NCBI GenBank assembly: GCA_030248295.1
Contig: JASANH010001015.1
Span: 93,065-157,064, forward strand
Direction of reading: 5' to 3'
Source of the DNA: Mesodorylaimus sp. YZB2_4
Lineage: Eukaryota > Nematoda > Enoplea > Dorylaimida > Dorylaimidae
Length of the DNA stretch: 64,000 nucleotides
In this document: in pieces, positions 9,921 through 21,480 of the stretch
Layout: the number at the start of each line of letters is the position of its first letter
Position numbering within the stretch: the first letter of the stretch is position 1
Position numbers and translations under genes: made by a program
The notes under the pieces: model-generated
Told to the model about the DNA's origin: nothing
Seen by the model: only the letters and a program-made list of their open reading frames with translations
Database searches by the model: none

Positions 9921-12900
9921 TTATTTCTTGCAACACAGCTTCTTCGCGAAATTTCTGACCTAAAAAAGTTAATGATCTTTTTATCGTTGAGCAGCGCGAC
10001 AAATTTTTGGCTTACTTTGTCGTTGGATAATAAATGGTATAGAAAAACCAGGATGCCGGTGGCCGCGTTAAGACCCAAGACGACTACGAACAGCGATACG
10101 TTCATGGAATATACGGCCCCCGATCCAATGAACCAGGAAGCGTAGGTCGCCGCGGAAACCATGGTCAGTCCTCCTCTGGCAATTCTGAAATTACGCAGAA
10201 TGCATTAAGGTTTCTTGCGTGCTTATTTCAAATCCTTGATTGCCTGCATGACACAACGCTTTCGTAGGGCGCCCCTGAAACCTCGTTTCCAGAAGCCTCC
10301 AGCAGAATCGTTGTTAAGCTGCCCAATGCCACGGATGGTAAAAACGTGGCGAGAAATACACTTTCATCGTGATTGAGCCAGCATCTAAGGCAAAAAATTG
10401 CTAAAAAGGTTCTAGAAATGCTCTTGCAAAGAACTTACGAAAAATCAGACATCACTTTGTCGAAGGATGTTGCAGCCGTTACTGCTGTCACCACAAATGG
10501 CACGCCTGAAAGTTCTAATCCTTGTTATCTCTTTCGCGCCAGCCCTTTGATGAGTCACTCGCTGTACTAACAGTATGCACATGTACTGTACTTACCATAG
10601 CAAAGACCAATAGCTGCTTTCAGTCCGATCAGCGGGTCCCCTCCCTTGTCAACAAAGGTCAAAACACTGTAGATAAACAAAGCTTCCACCAGTTGAAAGG
10701 AGAACGAGACGAGAAAGAAGTACTGCATTCCAATAGCTGCCATTTTGCACACTTCCTGAAAATGATTAGTCCGGTCTGGTCCTGCATGAAATGTGAGGCA
10801 TTGGTTTAATACTCACGTGACTGAAAGTTTCGTCTTTTCTTTTTGCAAAATTTAAAACTAGCACATGCGCAAGCATGTAGGTAATGTCGAAGTTCAATTG
10901 GATAACTGGGAGGTAAGCTTTTGGTCTAAACGGAATTTACTTTTGTCTGTTATACAAGGACTGGAAGGAATCTTACCTCGATACAATGCCAGATACAGCA
11001 GTAACTGCCAGTGCTGCGATCAACCATGCGCATCCGATGTCCATCGATATGCCAGCAATAATTTGTTCCAAAGGTGTCATGGGGTTCTAAACAGTAACCT
11101 GGGCATAATGAGTCTGACATCGCAAAAGTGATCATACGCATTTTTGCAATCCGCAATCCTCTTCTTGCCTTTCCACTACACAATTCGACGTGGACCCATT
11201 GCCGCTGTCTGCAATGTACTTGCGAACTCGAACTCGGACGTGCATGCCGCACGTTGCTGCGCAAATACTGAACGGCTCCCATTCCATTGGCGTACACTGC
11301 GATTCACTTACCTGGCCTGAAAAATATACGACTTTGATGCTTTGTCTTGGTGCAAGGTCAGCCTTGGTCTAACAGATCGATGTTGCAAGACTTACTCATA
11401 TTTTTCCCTGAGGACATTGTTGATTTGGTTGTGTTATCAAGGCTGCTTGAAGGGATTGCACTGGCCGACCTATCGGGCATGATCGAAGAGGGTATGCCAC
11501 CAGAAACATTGCTGCCACGGAACGATGTCGCTGGCAGGACAGTCAACCCTTTTGTGAGCTTACTGGCAGTCAGTAATGCAGGCTGGTCCGTTGTAGTTCT
11601 TGCAGGAACATCAGGAGATGGTGCAGATGGGAGCACTTGCGTATTTGAGTGGACAATGTCAGTAAGCTCTGGCGTGACGGCAATGTTTATTAGATCTAGT
11701 GATTTCCGAAGAGTTCCAAACATTTGCTGCTTGCTGTTCTTGGCCAAGTCAGATGGCTGGCTTCGGGTAGTCTCGCCCGTTTCATGAGTGCTCAGGCTAA
11801 TAGCTGTACTGCGACGCTGTCGTGAGGTTCTTCTGCCGCCGCGACGCCTTCGTGGTGTTGTTCCTCCTTGGAACAAAATCTCTGCTGGCGAATCGACTGT
11901 CGGATCACCATTTCGAACTTCGTATGCAGTGAAACATGCATGAGTATTTGGATCACATGGTGCAGAAGTGGTGAGTCGCCATGATTTTCCGAGGGACAAG
12001 AGGTCATCAGTTGTGTCGCGCCCCCCTGCAGATGTTGCACTTTCACTGCTTATGCTTGTGACAACGTCTTCTTTGGACCACCCTGGAGAAGGTGCAGCTG
12101 GAGGTGAATCTGTTGAAAAGGCATCGGCAGGGGTGCTATAGGAATCTGGTGAATATTTAATGGCAATGCTGCTGCGAGGCATTGGAAACAACCCCTGATT
12201 TGTCGTTCGTTGACCCCCACTTTCTGGAGAGATGGACGAAATTGTAGAAAATGGTGGCTGCTGAGTTGTTGTAACAATGGATGGCACAAAGGACGACAAA
12301 ACGGTTGTAAATGGCCATGTTAAGGCCAGTGAAAAAGGTTTCAGGCCTAAAAGTGCTTGGTTATCATCAGATGGCCCTATTATCGAAATTAGTGTCGAAG
12401 CTTTTTCCATATTGCCATCCACTATTTGCTGGCTAGCGGCTGAGTGCAACAATGTCCCACCGCTGTCAGTGATTGGAGGAGACTGTAAGCAGGAGACAGC
12501 AGCAGAGGGGTTGCACAAGTATTCTTCTGCCACTGAAGATTCTGTAGTGTGAGCTTGTGAGATTGCAGAAGAAAGTGACTGTGAGTTAGAAGTAGCGGCG
12601 AGCAAGTCGGATGCGTCAAAAGATATCGGAGATACAGTTGACAAAGTTTGTGTTGGTTCTTGAACTGAAACTAGATGTGGAGTTGCTCGACTTGATGCGG
12701 CATGCTCATTGTCAGTTGTAAGTTTTGAAGTGATACTACTAGTATAGCTGAATGCAGGGTCTGGACGAGCAGAAGGCTCTTTTGAGCTGGATGCGGATAA
12801 CAGAACAAGGGCTTCCAGACTGGTGCTTTTTCCCGTCGGTTTGGGATCAGGCGAGGGAGTCAAAGTCCAAGTTGCATGCGCGGCTGCTGTTGACGGGATT

Positions 12901-15900
12901 GCAGTGGATGTTGGCGCCTTTGAGTTGGTGCTTTCGAGGACATTGGTGATGCCAGTCGTCGCTTTTTTCGTGCTGCTTTTGAAAGATGAAGTTAGGCTTT
13001 CAGACTGCGATGTCACTACTGGGGTTGTGTGACTCGCAGTGTTGGTGCTAGAAGTCATCATTTCGGGGGACGGGCTTGTAAAGATAGTTGTTAGTTCAGA
13101 CGAGGAAAGCAATCGCTCCTCCCTCGGTGAGGTGACTGTGGGGACAAACGACAGGCTGATGGTCGATTGAGAACTGTCCATCGCTGTTGTTTGGATGTTG
13201 GCTGATGCTGGCATCTTGCTTGCAGCTGTGCTTGATGTTACACCATCAGAGCTGGTAGTGGTGATCGCAGTGGGGCTGCTGAATGATGTGGTGATTTCCA
13301 GGTGTAAGGTATTAGGGCTAGCTTCGATAGCGGTAGACTCTGTCACCAATTTGGAAAGGCTGCTGCTTGTGATTGGCATTTGCGTGGGTGGGATGCTTGA
13401 AGCATAAAGAGTTGTTTGTTGAAATTGGACTCCCAGCGACGAGGAATCGGGCGTTGTTTGAGCCACGGAAGAAGCTGCTTGAAGGTTCATCGCTTCGATG
13501 GTATTTCTTGCATCTGCTCCAGTGGCTGTCAAAGTGGACTGACCATGTATAGTCATAGACTGCGTTATGGGTATGGTCGTCTTAATTAGTGCACTCGACT
13601 GACTAGTACTGCCTTTTGTGCTTAGCAATGTGGTTGAGTACACTGTGGAAGGAGATGCACTAGTGGAAGTATAGACTGCTTGCAATGATGATCTGCTTGA
13701 TTCGGGTGCAGCGGTCGGCGTCCCAGACACCTGATTTGCTGTTGTTGGTGATGATGGAGGGATAATAGTCGAAGCTGACAGAATACTCTGTATTAAAAAT
13801 GATGATAGTGTCATCGCCAAGGAAGGACTGTGCCACGATGATTGCAGCCATTTGGATGAAGGTTCTTGAGTGGTCTGTATTTTGGTGGAGTCATAGTCAG
13901 TTAATGAACTGCCCGTATATTCCGTCTGTTGTGTGAAAGGGGCCGCGCTGGTGATCGAGCATGAGATGCCAGCAGCTTTGCATAGGTCGATTGTTGAACT
14001 GGCGGTAGTGATAGCGGTGTGTGTCTTGGAGGAAGTAGCAGCAGGGCTGGACGACTCAGTGGGAGACGACGCAGCTGCACTATCAGTGGATGGCGAAGCG
14101 GCTGCCGTCGTTTTTGTCGCAGGGTCACTAGCAAAATGCATGGAGAACGATGTTCTCGGGTGGGTGACTGTTGACGGACTGCTTGAGCGCACAGTGGATG
14201 GGGAGCTTGACAGCGAGTATGGGGGAAAAGTCGATGACGTGCTTGAAACCAACAGTGGCATCGTGGTACTTTGGCTCGACAGTCGTGACTTACTGCTGGT
14301 GGAAGCTGAAGACGACATTGATAATGATGCTGTCATGGAAGTCAAAGACCCTTTCGACAATGTTTTGGTTGTGCTCGAAGTTGAAGATGCAGAAGGTGAT
14401 GTTATGGTTGCGAGGGATGGTGACCATGGAGCAGATGCAGGTGGCGTTGAGGGGTTTGTTGATGGCATTATTGTTGAGGTGGACGAGGTGGTTGTGGATG
14501 CAGACCAAGTTAAGGGAGTTTTGTAAATTGGAGGCGATGTTATGGGTGTGGATGACACTGAAGGAATTGAAGAAAGAGTGGGTGAAGGCATGGCTCGGGT
14601 GGGGAAGGAGGTAATTGTTGATGAAGATGAAGGTGGAAAAGTTCCAGAGGCGGATGAAGACACTTTTGTTGAATAGGTGGAAGACGATCGTACAGATGCT
14701 GGTGACGTTGACGGGGTCGCAGATAACGTTATGGGCGAGGTGGACGAGGATGTTGGGGGTACAGACGAATTAGAAGTAGAAACAGAAGATGACGTCAGGG
14801 CTGAGGCGAATGACGTGGTTGGTATTGAAGATAAAGGTGCAAAACTTGTTGGCGCAGGAGGGGATTCCATGTTTGAGGAGGGGGAGGGTATTGCAGAGGC
14901 TGATGACGTTGAGGTGGGCGCCTCTGAAAAAGTCGTGTAAACAGGAGTTGGCTGCAAGGTTAGGGAGGCTGATGAAGAAGCAGAAGCTGATGACGACGAG
15001 GTGGTTGAGGATACCATAATGTCACACACGCCTGGACTGCATTCGTGGTTGGTATTGGTACCAGGACATGTTGCTGGAGACAGGGGACCAGTGCAACCTG
15101 AAATTGCGCCCTTCACCAAATCAGAGTGGCAACTTGAAGCCGAAACAGCTTACTCAGCTCGCATATGTATTTGTAGCTACTTGAGTCGCATAAAGTGGCA
15201 TTGAACGTGGTTGGAAATTTGGGATTCACAATGAGGCATGCGGGTGAAATTCCGTCTGGCGGGGTTACTGCGATCGATATTGTCGTGAACTGCGATCCAG
15301 GGGTCGCCGAATCGGTCATCCAGCAGTAGTCTGAGAGCAATGTTCCACCAGTCGCTGCTCTCGCTCCAACCCATATCAGATCTGTGCTGCCTTTTGTCAA
15401 ATTATGGATGATTTGTGCATACATCGCATAATCGGTGAAATATGCCACACGACCTGATTGAAAGGGGGGATTCCCCAAGGCAGTGCTGTTGCATTGAGTA
15501 TTCGTCCAAGTGCTTGCTTGAGGACTCATCTTGTAGCACTTGCCATTGTAAAAGACGCCGCCTCTGCTTTGACAAAACGTTGCATCGCCTACAATGCATC
15601 AGAGGTGACTGCTCTCTTTAACAGATTCTCGTGCTTCAAACTCTTACAGGAGGTTGCGGCCGCCGCTGTCACAATGGAGGATGTCTGGGATGATGTAATT
15701 TCTAATTTTGTCGAGGAGGAATTGTTTTGCAGTTGAGTATTCGGTTTTGAGGATAGGTCACACACGCCAGGCCTGCAGTTGGGGTTTGTGTTAGTTCCAG
15801 GACATGTTGCGGGTGGGAGGGAGCCGTAACAGCCTAGAATGAAATCAGTGTCATTACCTGGCTATACTCCCCATCAATTCATTTTATGCTCAGGCTTAAT

Positions 15901-16484
15901 TAGCCCAGCAGCAACTTACTCAGCTCGCATATGTAAGAATAGCCGATGCCTGAATCGCAGGGAGCTGCGCGAAATTTGCCCATATCTTGGGAATCCACAT
16001 AAAGACAAGCGGGAGAAACTGTTGGTGAAAGGTTGACCGAGGTCGTCTTGGTCGTGAATTGCGATCCGGGAGTTGATGAATCACTCATCCAACAGTAATC
16101 CGAGAGTTTTGTTCCTCCTGTCTTAGCTCGAGCACCGATCCACACCTTGCGTTCGGCCTGTTGTGTAAATCTTCCTAGGATTTCTTCAAGCATGGCCATA
16201 TCTTTGTAATAGGCCACTCGTCCAGTCAGAAACCCCAGAGAAGACCACACAGTCAAATTATCGCACCGCGCAGCGGACCAAGTACTTGGTTTGGATTGCA
16301 GTTTATAACACATTCCGTTGTAGAATACTGCACCGCTACTTTCGCAAATTATTCTCAAGCCTGAGGGAAATAATAAAAGCTCAACGCATGTCAAACTGAT
16401 CAAGGCCAACTTACATTCTGCATCGACTAAACAAGCTGCTGTCAACGCCGTGATCAGCAACTTTGCCAGGAATATGCCTTCCAT
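9921..16484 (-). CDS. Chimeric 7TM receptor: signal peptide, two C-type lectin domains, mucin stalk, TSP1, adhesion-type 7TM
   Basis: Thirteen minus-strand exons join in phase: 16484-16415, 16360-15920, 15833-15648, 15588-15154, 15097-11396, 11316-11138, 11086-10977, 10925-10817, 10755-10596, 10505-10439, 10384-10244, 10184-10016, 9959-9921. Product about 1935 residues. Residues 1-23 are a signal peptide. Exons 2 and 4 each encode a C-type lectin domain (WIGAR/WVGAR, SDYCWM, PAC, YICEL) without the EPN/QPD or WND calcium-sugar motifs. Exon 3 is a short Cys linker. Exon 5 is a Ser/Thr-rich stalk of 1234 codons. Exon 6 is a TSP1 repeat (EWEPFSICAATCG, VRVRVRK, six Cys). Exons 7-13 give seven helices of family B2 type (QYFFLVSFSFQLVEA in TM3, CWLN before TM5, LNAATGILVFLYHLL in TM7) and a tail VRNFAKKLCCKK. 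No GAIN/GPS region is seen. The exon 11 donor is uncertain (needs a GC-AG intron). Surface receptor; ligand unknown. Confidence 0.8.
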
Positions 16485-17168
16485 AGCCCCGCTGCGGTTA
16501 CTGCTGTATAACAGAGGAGGAAATATAAGAGATGGCCTGTGCTCGAAATTCCATACAATTTGATAGCAGACCAACAACGTATTCTACAGTATGTTGCGAG
16601 GAGCCCGCTAGACTGGAGGTAGAGAATATAAAGGCCTTCCACAATTTACAGCCATCAGATATCAATTATTTTTGTCAATATTAAACTAAAATGCCTTGTA
16701 ATTACAGGCCTGCACTAATGGAAAGCTTACAAATTGTATTTCCCTAAAAGCAGAGGATGGAAACCTTTCCAAGTTGGGAGCTCCGTCGCAAGGAAAACCT
16801 TTGAGGGCTCCAAAAAATTGATTATTCAGCTGCAGCCAAGTTTAAGCGGAAACCAGACGCTTATGCGCACTGATACGACTTTAGACACTTAAAAAAAAAG
16901 AGAAAAGTAGCTGCTGCATATAAAGTACCAAAAAACAGTCAAGCCGAAACTATCCAGTGCTGAAAAGTGGAAAAAGAATAGAGCTTACTTGTGTAGATTG
17001 ACAGCTGAGAGAATAAATTGATGCCGTTTTCATTGTGGAATGCAAGTACGCCAGTGCCCAAAACCATTGCAACTGTGGGGTTTATTGCTTCAGGTTCCAG
17101 CTACTTGTGGGCTCACAATGACGGGGTGACTGACACAAACGGATGATTCTATATGCTGCAGCTAATAA
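16485..17168. other. Upstream region of the receptor gene
   Basis: Contains a TTTATATTC sequence on the minus strand near 16625-16635, a weak TATA candidate about 145 bases before the ATG. Otherwise no gene is seen. Confidence 0.35.
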
Positions 17169-17298
17169 GAGGTGATGCACACCAACCACTGCTCATTGCA
17201 AGTAGGCACCTTTGATAAGTGACCTGGGCCCGAGCACAAGTATATGCTCCTTCCTGCCATCCTGCTGCTATGCTATGCCTCTGTAGCAAAAGACTTAT

Positions 17299-17435
17299 GC
17301 TGGAAGTATAGTTCGATGCGATGCGTCAAAATAAGCTTGCGATGCGACGGTTTAGGCATCTTTATACTTTGTCAGGTCACCCTAAAATGCATCGCACGCT
17401 TATTTGACGCATCGCATCAAACTATACTTCTCGCT
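17299..17435. mobile_element. 137-bp MITE with 4-bp target duplication
   Basis: Near-perfect inverted repeats (GGAAGTATAGTTCGATGCGA and its complement TCGCATCAAACTATACTTC) bound a short loop. TTAT occurs on both sides (17295-17298 and 17436-17439), and the uninterrupted family A sequence reads AAGACTTATCAGTCC, so the TTAT is a target-site duplication. Confidence 0.75.
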
Positions 17436-17450
17436 TTATCAGTCCACTTA

Positions 17451-18809
17451 GGGGCCATCCATAAAGGTCGACCGCACCAAATCTCGATTTTTTGACCCCC
17501 TCCCCCTGACCGCATGCCGACCACTTCTCGCGAACCCCCCTCAAAAATGGTCGACCACTTCAGCCACCCCCCCCCCTTCCAAACGCAGTTTTGTGAAATG
17601 TTTTATCTTATGCTTTCTCGAGCTCGACAAGGTGCCATCTCCTTCGAAGGCAAATCTTTTTTTTAAATGCAGCGGATTTCTATTTTGTAGAAGCGTCCAC
17701 AAACTTGTCCCAGTTGGCCCAGTTCTCTATGGGATTTTCAATCATTTTAGCTGGCCAGCAGTCATGATATGATAAGTGAGGCTGTGAGGTGACTCGGAAT
17801 AGGTCGGGATCCTAAGTCTGACATTAAGGCATCGGGAGATTCTGCTAATAATCATGACATGCATAAGCATGGTACACTCTGATCCATCATATCTGCCATG
17901 AAGAGGCAAAAGCAACATCGGCTCAAATCGATAATGATAGCAACACTGATTTTACGTAGCCCAGGCTGACCTTGCTGGACGCGTATCGAAACTGCGAGTG
18001 TACTCGTCAATTTCAGCTTATTTATAATGACTGAAACTCGACCTGATAAAAAGCTTAAAAATCTGGATGACTAAAGTGTGCTTTAGTGAGGAAAATAGAC
18101 TCATCTCCTTCGTCTGTGCGAGCAATGTACGACCACAACCAAAAAATCCCGATCCCGATCGGGCTTTCCCTGATCCCGATCCCGGAAAAAAGTGATCCCG
18201 ACCTATCCCTAGCGGTGACCAGCTCTCACGGCAGGCTCCCTGTGTCTTCACTGGGAGCCCCTCCACACGAGGGCATACTGGGTGAGAAAGGGCTCAGGCT
18301 TAGCTTAGGGACCATCCCGACTGGTGTTCGAGAACAGTCTCCCAATTCTCTGCTCCTTGGGTGGGCGTCCGCCATTTGACAGTAGCAGGGGTGTTGCCCA
18401 GAGCCAGGTGTCCTGAGCCAGCGACAAGCTACTGAACTGCCATCCTCCGGAATAGAACCTCGGCCTCCCAGTCAGGGTTTCCGGCCAGCCAGGCGGGCCT
18501 GAACCAGCTGAGCCATCTCCTTCCAACCCTTTCGGATCAGATGCCATTCCAGTTGGGAATAAGAGTCCTGATAAAGCCGAAATTGCATTGTCGAGAATGA
18601 ACGACCGAGGAGAAGAGAAGACAAAGAGTTTTAAAAATCATCAAAAGTTTTTCGCGCGCACTACTGGTGAAGATAAAAGGTGTTTTTTTGTCATCAACAA
18701 TTAAAATTTGCTGCGGTCGACCATTGGCCGCAACCCCTCCCCCGACCGCAGCTGACTACTTTTTGCTAGCCCCGTCCCCCCAGCCTGCGGTCGACCTTTA
18801 TGGAGCCCC
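17451..18809. mobile_element. TIR element inserted into family A
   Basis: Left end GGGGCCATCCATAAAGGTCG (17451 on) and right end CGACCTTTATGGAGCCCC (to about 18809) are inverted repeats that continue inward as ACCGC. The family A sequence CACTTA/GGAGGCAC is split by it. Inside are C-rich tracts, internal GGTCGACC repeats and a SINE. No transposase ORF is visible, so it is non-autonomous. Confidence 0.65.
18235..18525 (-). mobile_element. tRNA-derived SINE inside the TIR element
   Basis: On the minus strand, TGGCTCAGCTGGTTCAG (A box) is followed about 50 bases later by GAGGTTCTATTCC (B box). The tail has the family words CCCTCGTGTGGAGGGGCTCC, also seen at 23800-23880 and 59590-59630. Confidence 0.6.
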
Positions 18810-19734
18810 TTCGGAGGCACAGCACAACGGTTACAACGGAACAAGACATAAAAAATGGAGATTTGTCACAAAGGTCTCAGGACAGGTGGCTCCACTCTTT
18901 ATGCCACTGCAGGTGCATCTTCCTGTAAAGGTTTGGCCTGCCTTTCGCCTTGGTTTTGCATCATCACTCGTCTTCTCGCTAATCGACTCCAGATCTGTGC
19001 TGGCTTATGGCACCAGATTCTGGTGATCGCGTCAGTGCATGCCATTGTCCATCGGAATAGTGAACAGATTCTCGATTAGTGGGCTGAACAGCCTACAGTC
19101 TACGTCATTGCCTTACACTACAACAATAAGACAGTGTCCTTTGTCTGATAATCAGACAAATCTCCGTTGTTTATGTCTTGTTCCGTTATAACCGTTGTGC
19201 TGTGCCTCCTAAGTGGACTGATAAGTCTTTCGATACAGTAAGGCATAGCATAGCAGCAGGACGGCATGTATTTGTGCTGGCACAGTTCACTCACCAAAGG
19301 TGCCTACAATGCTCTAGCACTGGTTAGTGTGCATCAGCTCTTTGATGCGCCTCGGCGGCATTAGGTACAACATATGGGCCTGTGGATCAGTCACCCCCAA
19401 AGTCATTGTTAGCCCGCAAGTAACTGGAACCCTGAAGCAATGGACCCTGGTCGCAATGGGTTCAGGCACTGGTGTACTTAAATTCCACATTGAAAACGAC
19501 ACCAATTTGTACTCTCAGCTGTAAATGTACATTAGTCGTTTTCCAGGCTGATTTTTGATTCCTAGAGATCATGGCTTGAGACTTTCTTCAGTGATCGGTA
19601 TCTAACGTGAACAAAAAAGAGCCATATCTTTAGCCTTGTTTACAAGACTATAACGCAGTGATAATTTATGCTTGCGCTGCACCATGTTTATGCAGAAATA
19701 CCTTTTTTTTTGTTGCACCTACATTAGTGTTAGA

Positions 19735-19880
19735 AATGAGCTCAAGGTCAAGGTCAGAATTCTGTCAAAACCCTGATTGATCGACCCTTGGTCAAAGTCA
19801 AGGTCTAGGTCAGAAAATTTTTTGAAGGGTCGGTCAAGGTCAGGGTCAGGTCAGAATTTCTTGCACCCGGTCAGAGTATT
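19735..19880 (+). repeat. AGGTCA-rich repeat, copy 1
   Basis: Tandem words GGTCAAGGTCAG, GGTCAGGGTCAGGTCAG and GTCAGAAAATTTTTTGA. A second copy in the same direction lies at 21480-21635, bracketing about 1.6 kb with no gene, so they may be the ends of one element. Confidence 0.6.
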
Positions 19881-21480
19881 CTGACGGCAAAAGAAAGTAA
19901 ATTTAGTGAAATGTTGGTGAAAAACATTTCAAGCTCCCGCCTTCCTTCGCGGGGATCTGGGGGCAGTTTTACAGTTCTAAATCCCAAGGCATGTCCTAAA
20001 TCCTAGGACAGTCCTAAGCTATTTCACAATCAGCTTGGTATCCCACCCAAGGACACCAGGCAGTCATACAATAAGTTCAGGGCGACCTCGACCATGTCCT
20101 AAGACACTCCCTGGTGTCTTTATTTCCCAGCAGCGCTGGCAGGCGCAGGGCAATATTTCTTGATCTATGGCAATTTTGAGCTGATCTTTTTAGAGCAACT
20201 TTTTGGGCGTCTTGAGATTGTGGCATTTTGCGTTAGCTCTCTCGAGCCGTAAAAATGGTTCTTTTTCAGCTGAACTAAAATTCTGTCGCCCCTTTTCAAC
20301 CGTTGAGGCCAAAAAGGGTGCCATCATCATCATTTTACTCCTTCCTCACCCAACCAAATACATGCACTTGACAGGGGAGGGGGACACAGTATTAATTAAA
20401 ACTTGTACGCGTGATAGAGTCACTAGCAAGCATAATCATGGTACAGACTCCCGTTAAGCAGTCGCAGAAAACACAAAAGTGTGTGGACTGAAAATTATGA
20501 CGTGGAAAAAACAAATGATGTGGTTCGCGCAGTCTGCTGACATGACGGTCAGATTTTGTGCATGAAACGAGGATTCCCAAATCGTTGAACCCATGGTAAA
20601 CCTCATAAAATAAACCCAATTTGGCACGTTTACAGAGCTCATATAATGTGGACCAGCCTGCCTCAGTTTAAGGCATCCTCGTGGCATAGTAAAATCATTC
20701 AGATAATCGCACAACAAACTTCGACCAGTCATGGGTGCCTAGCTCACACGAAAAGTATTTATTTCCCGCGTTAAATTTTGTGGTCTGCTAAAATGTCTCG
20801 TCGACCTTTTTAATTATGAAACAAGATGTGCCATGTCTTAGGACGTGCCTAAATCTACGGATAAGGCACCCCTAGAACAACTATCGTGAAGCGTCCGAAA
20901 TTGTCTAAGCGTTGTCCCAAGTTGCTGTCTAATCAGTGCCCTGAATTCATACTGTGAAAAATTAGAATCTCACTGTGGAACTGGCCCCTGCTGTGAGTCT
21001 CGTGCTATTGCAGTTATCTTACTCGTCCATTCCCCTGCCAGCCCAGCTGCATGGACTACTGTGTGCCAGCGTAGTGTGCGCTTGCGAATGCCATCCCTAT
21101 CTCTTCCCATTCGTTCATATCCAAACTTGGCGTCATTGGAGCGAGGTATTCTGGCTGTACCAGCCAATTAGAGCCTGGTAAGGCGCCTTTTCTCGGATTA
21201 CGGCGAAAAGAAATCGATCATGCAGCAGGCAGTTTGAGCAGGAATTGACGTATAACGAATGAGATGTATCTTCGATCTTGAATTGGTGTCAGCTTCTCTA
21301 GTTTTCCCAAAGCCGTGAAACAGCTTTACATATCTTTTTGAGCTTGATAAAAATTCAGTTTTTTGGGCTGCTCGTGAAATTTCACGTAATGCCAGAAAAT
21401 TGTCAGCTGTAGTGAATTTTCCTGGTAAAATTGCAAACACAGAAGCTTTGTTGCTGGTGCCGGTTAAGCAAAATTTTTTG
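19881..21480. other. Stretch without a recognised gene between the AGGTCA repeats
   Basis: Contains short repeated words (GTCCTAAG, CTTAGGAC) near 19990-20110 and 20830-20860. ORFs of up to 92 codons show no domain. Confidence 0.4.

Larger units (their letters stand above)
17169..19340. mobile_element. Repeat family A element with large inverted arms, host for nested insertions
   Basis: The left arm (17169-17298, 17436-17450, then 18810-18875 after removing two insertions) is an inverted copy of the right arm (about 19150-19340). Shared words include GATGCACAC, TAGGCACCTTTG, CCTGCTGCTATGCTATGCC, AAGACTTATCAGTCCACTTA and GAACAAGACATAAA. The outer ends are GAGGTGATGCACAC and GAGCTGATGCACAC when read inward. 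The core at 18905-19160 matches the old copy at 2805-3064. Further fragments lie at 6735-6835 and 58500-58620. Confidence 0.65.

Noticed and set aside
13933..14614. Long plus-strand ORFs (197 and 147 codons) in the 11.4-15.1 kb region
   Set aside because: They are antisense shadows of the Ser/Thr-rich mucin exon; the Val/Asp-rich composition mirrors its codons on the other strand.
13660..15119. Treating the mucin ORF (to 15119) and each lectin ORF as separate genes
   Set aside because: Apparent starts lie in introns; acceptors at 15097, 15588 and 15833 and matching phase 1 junctions join them into one gene with the 7TM exons.
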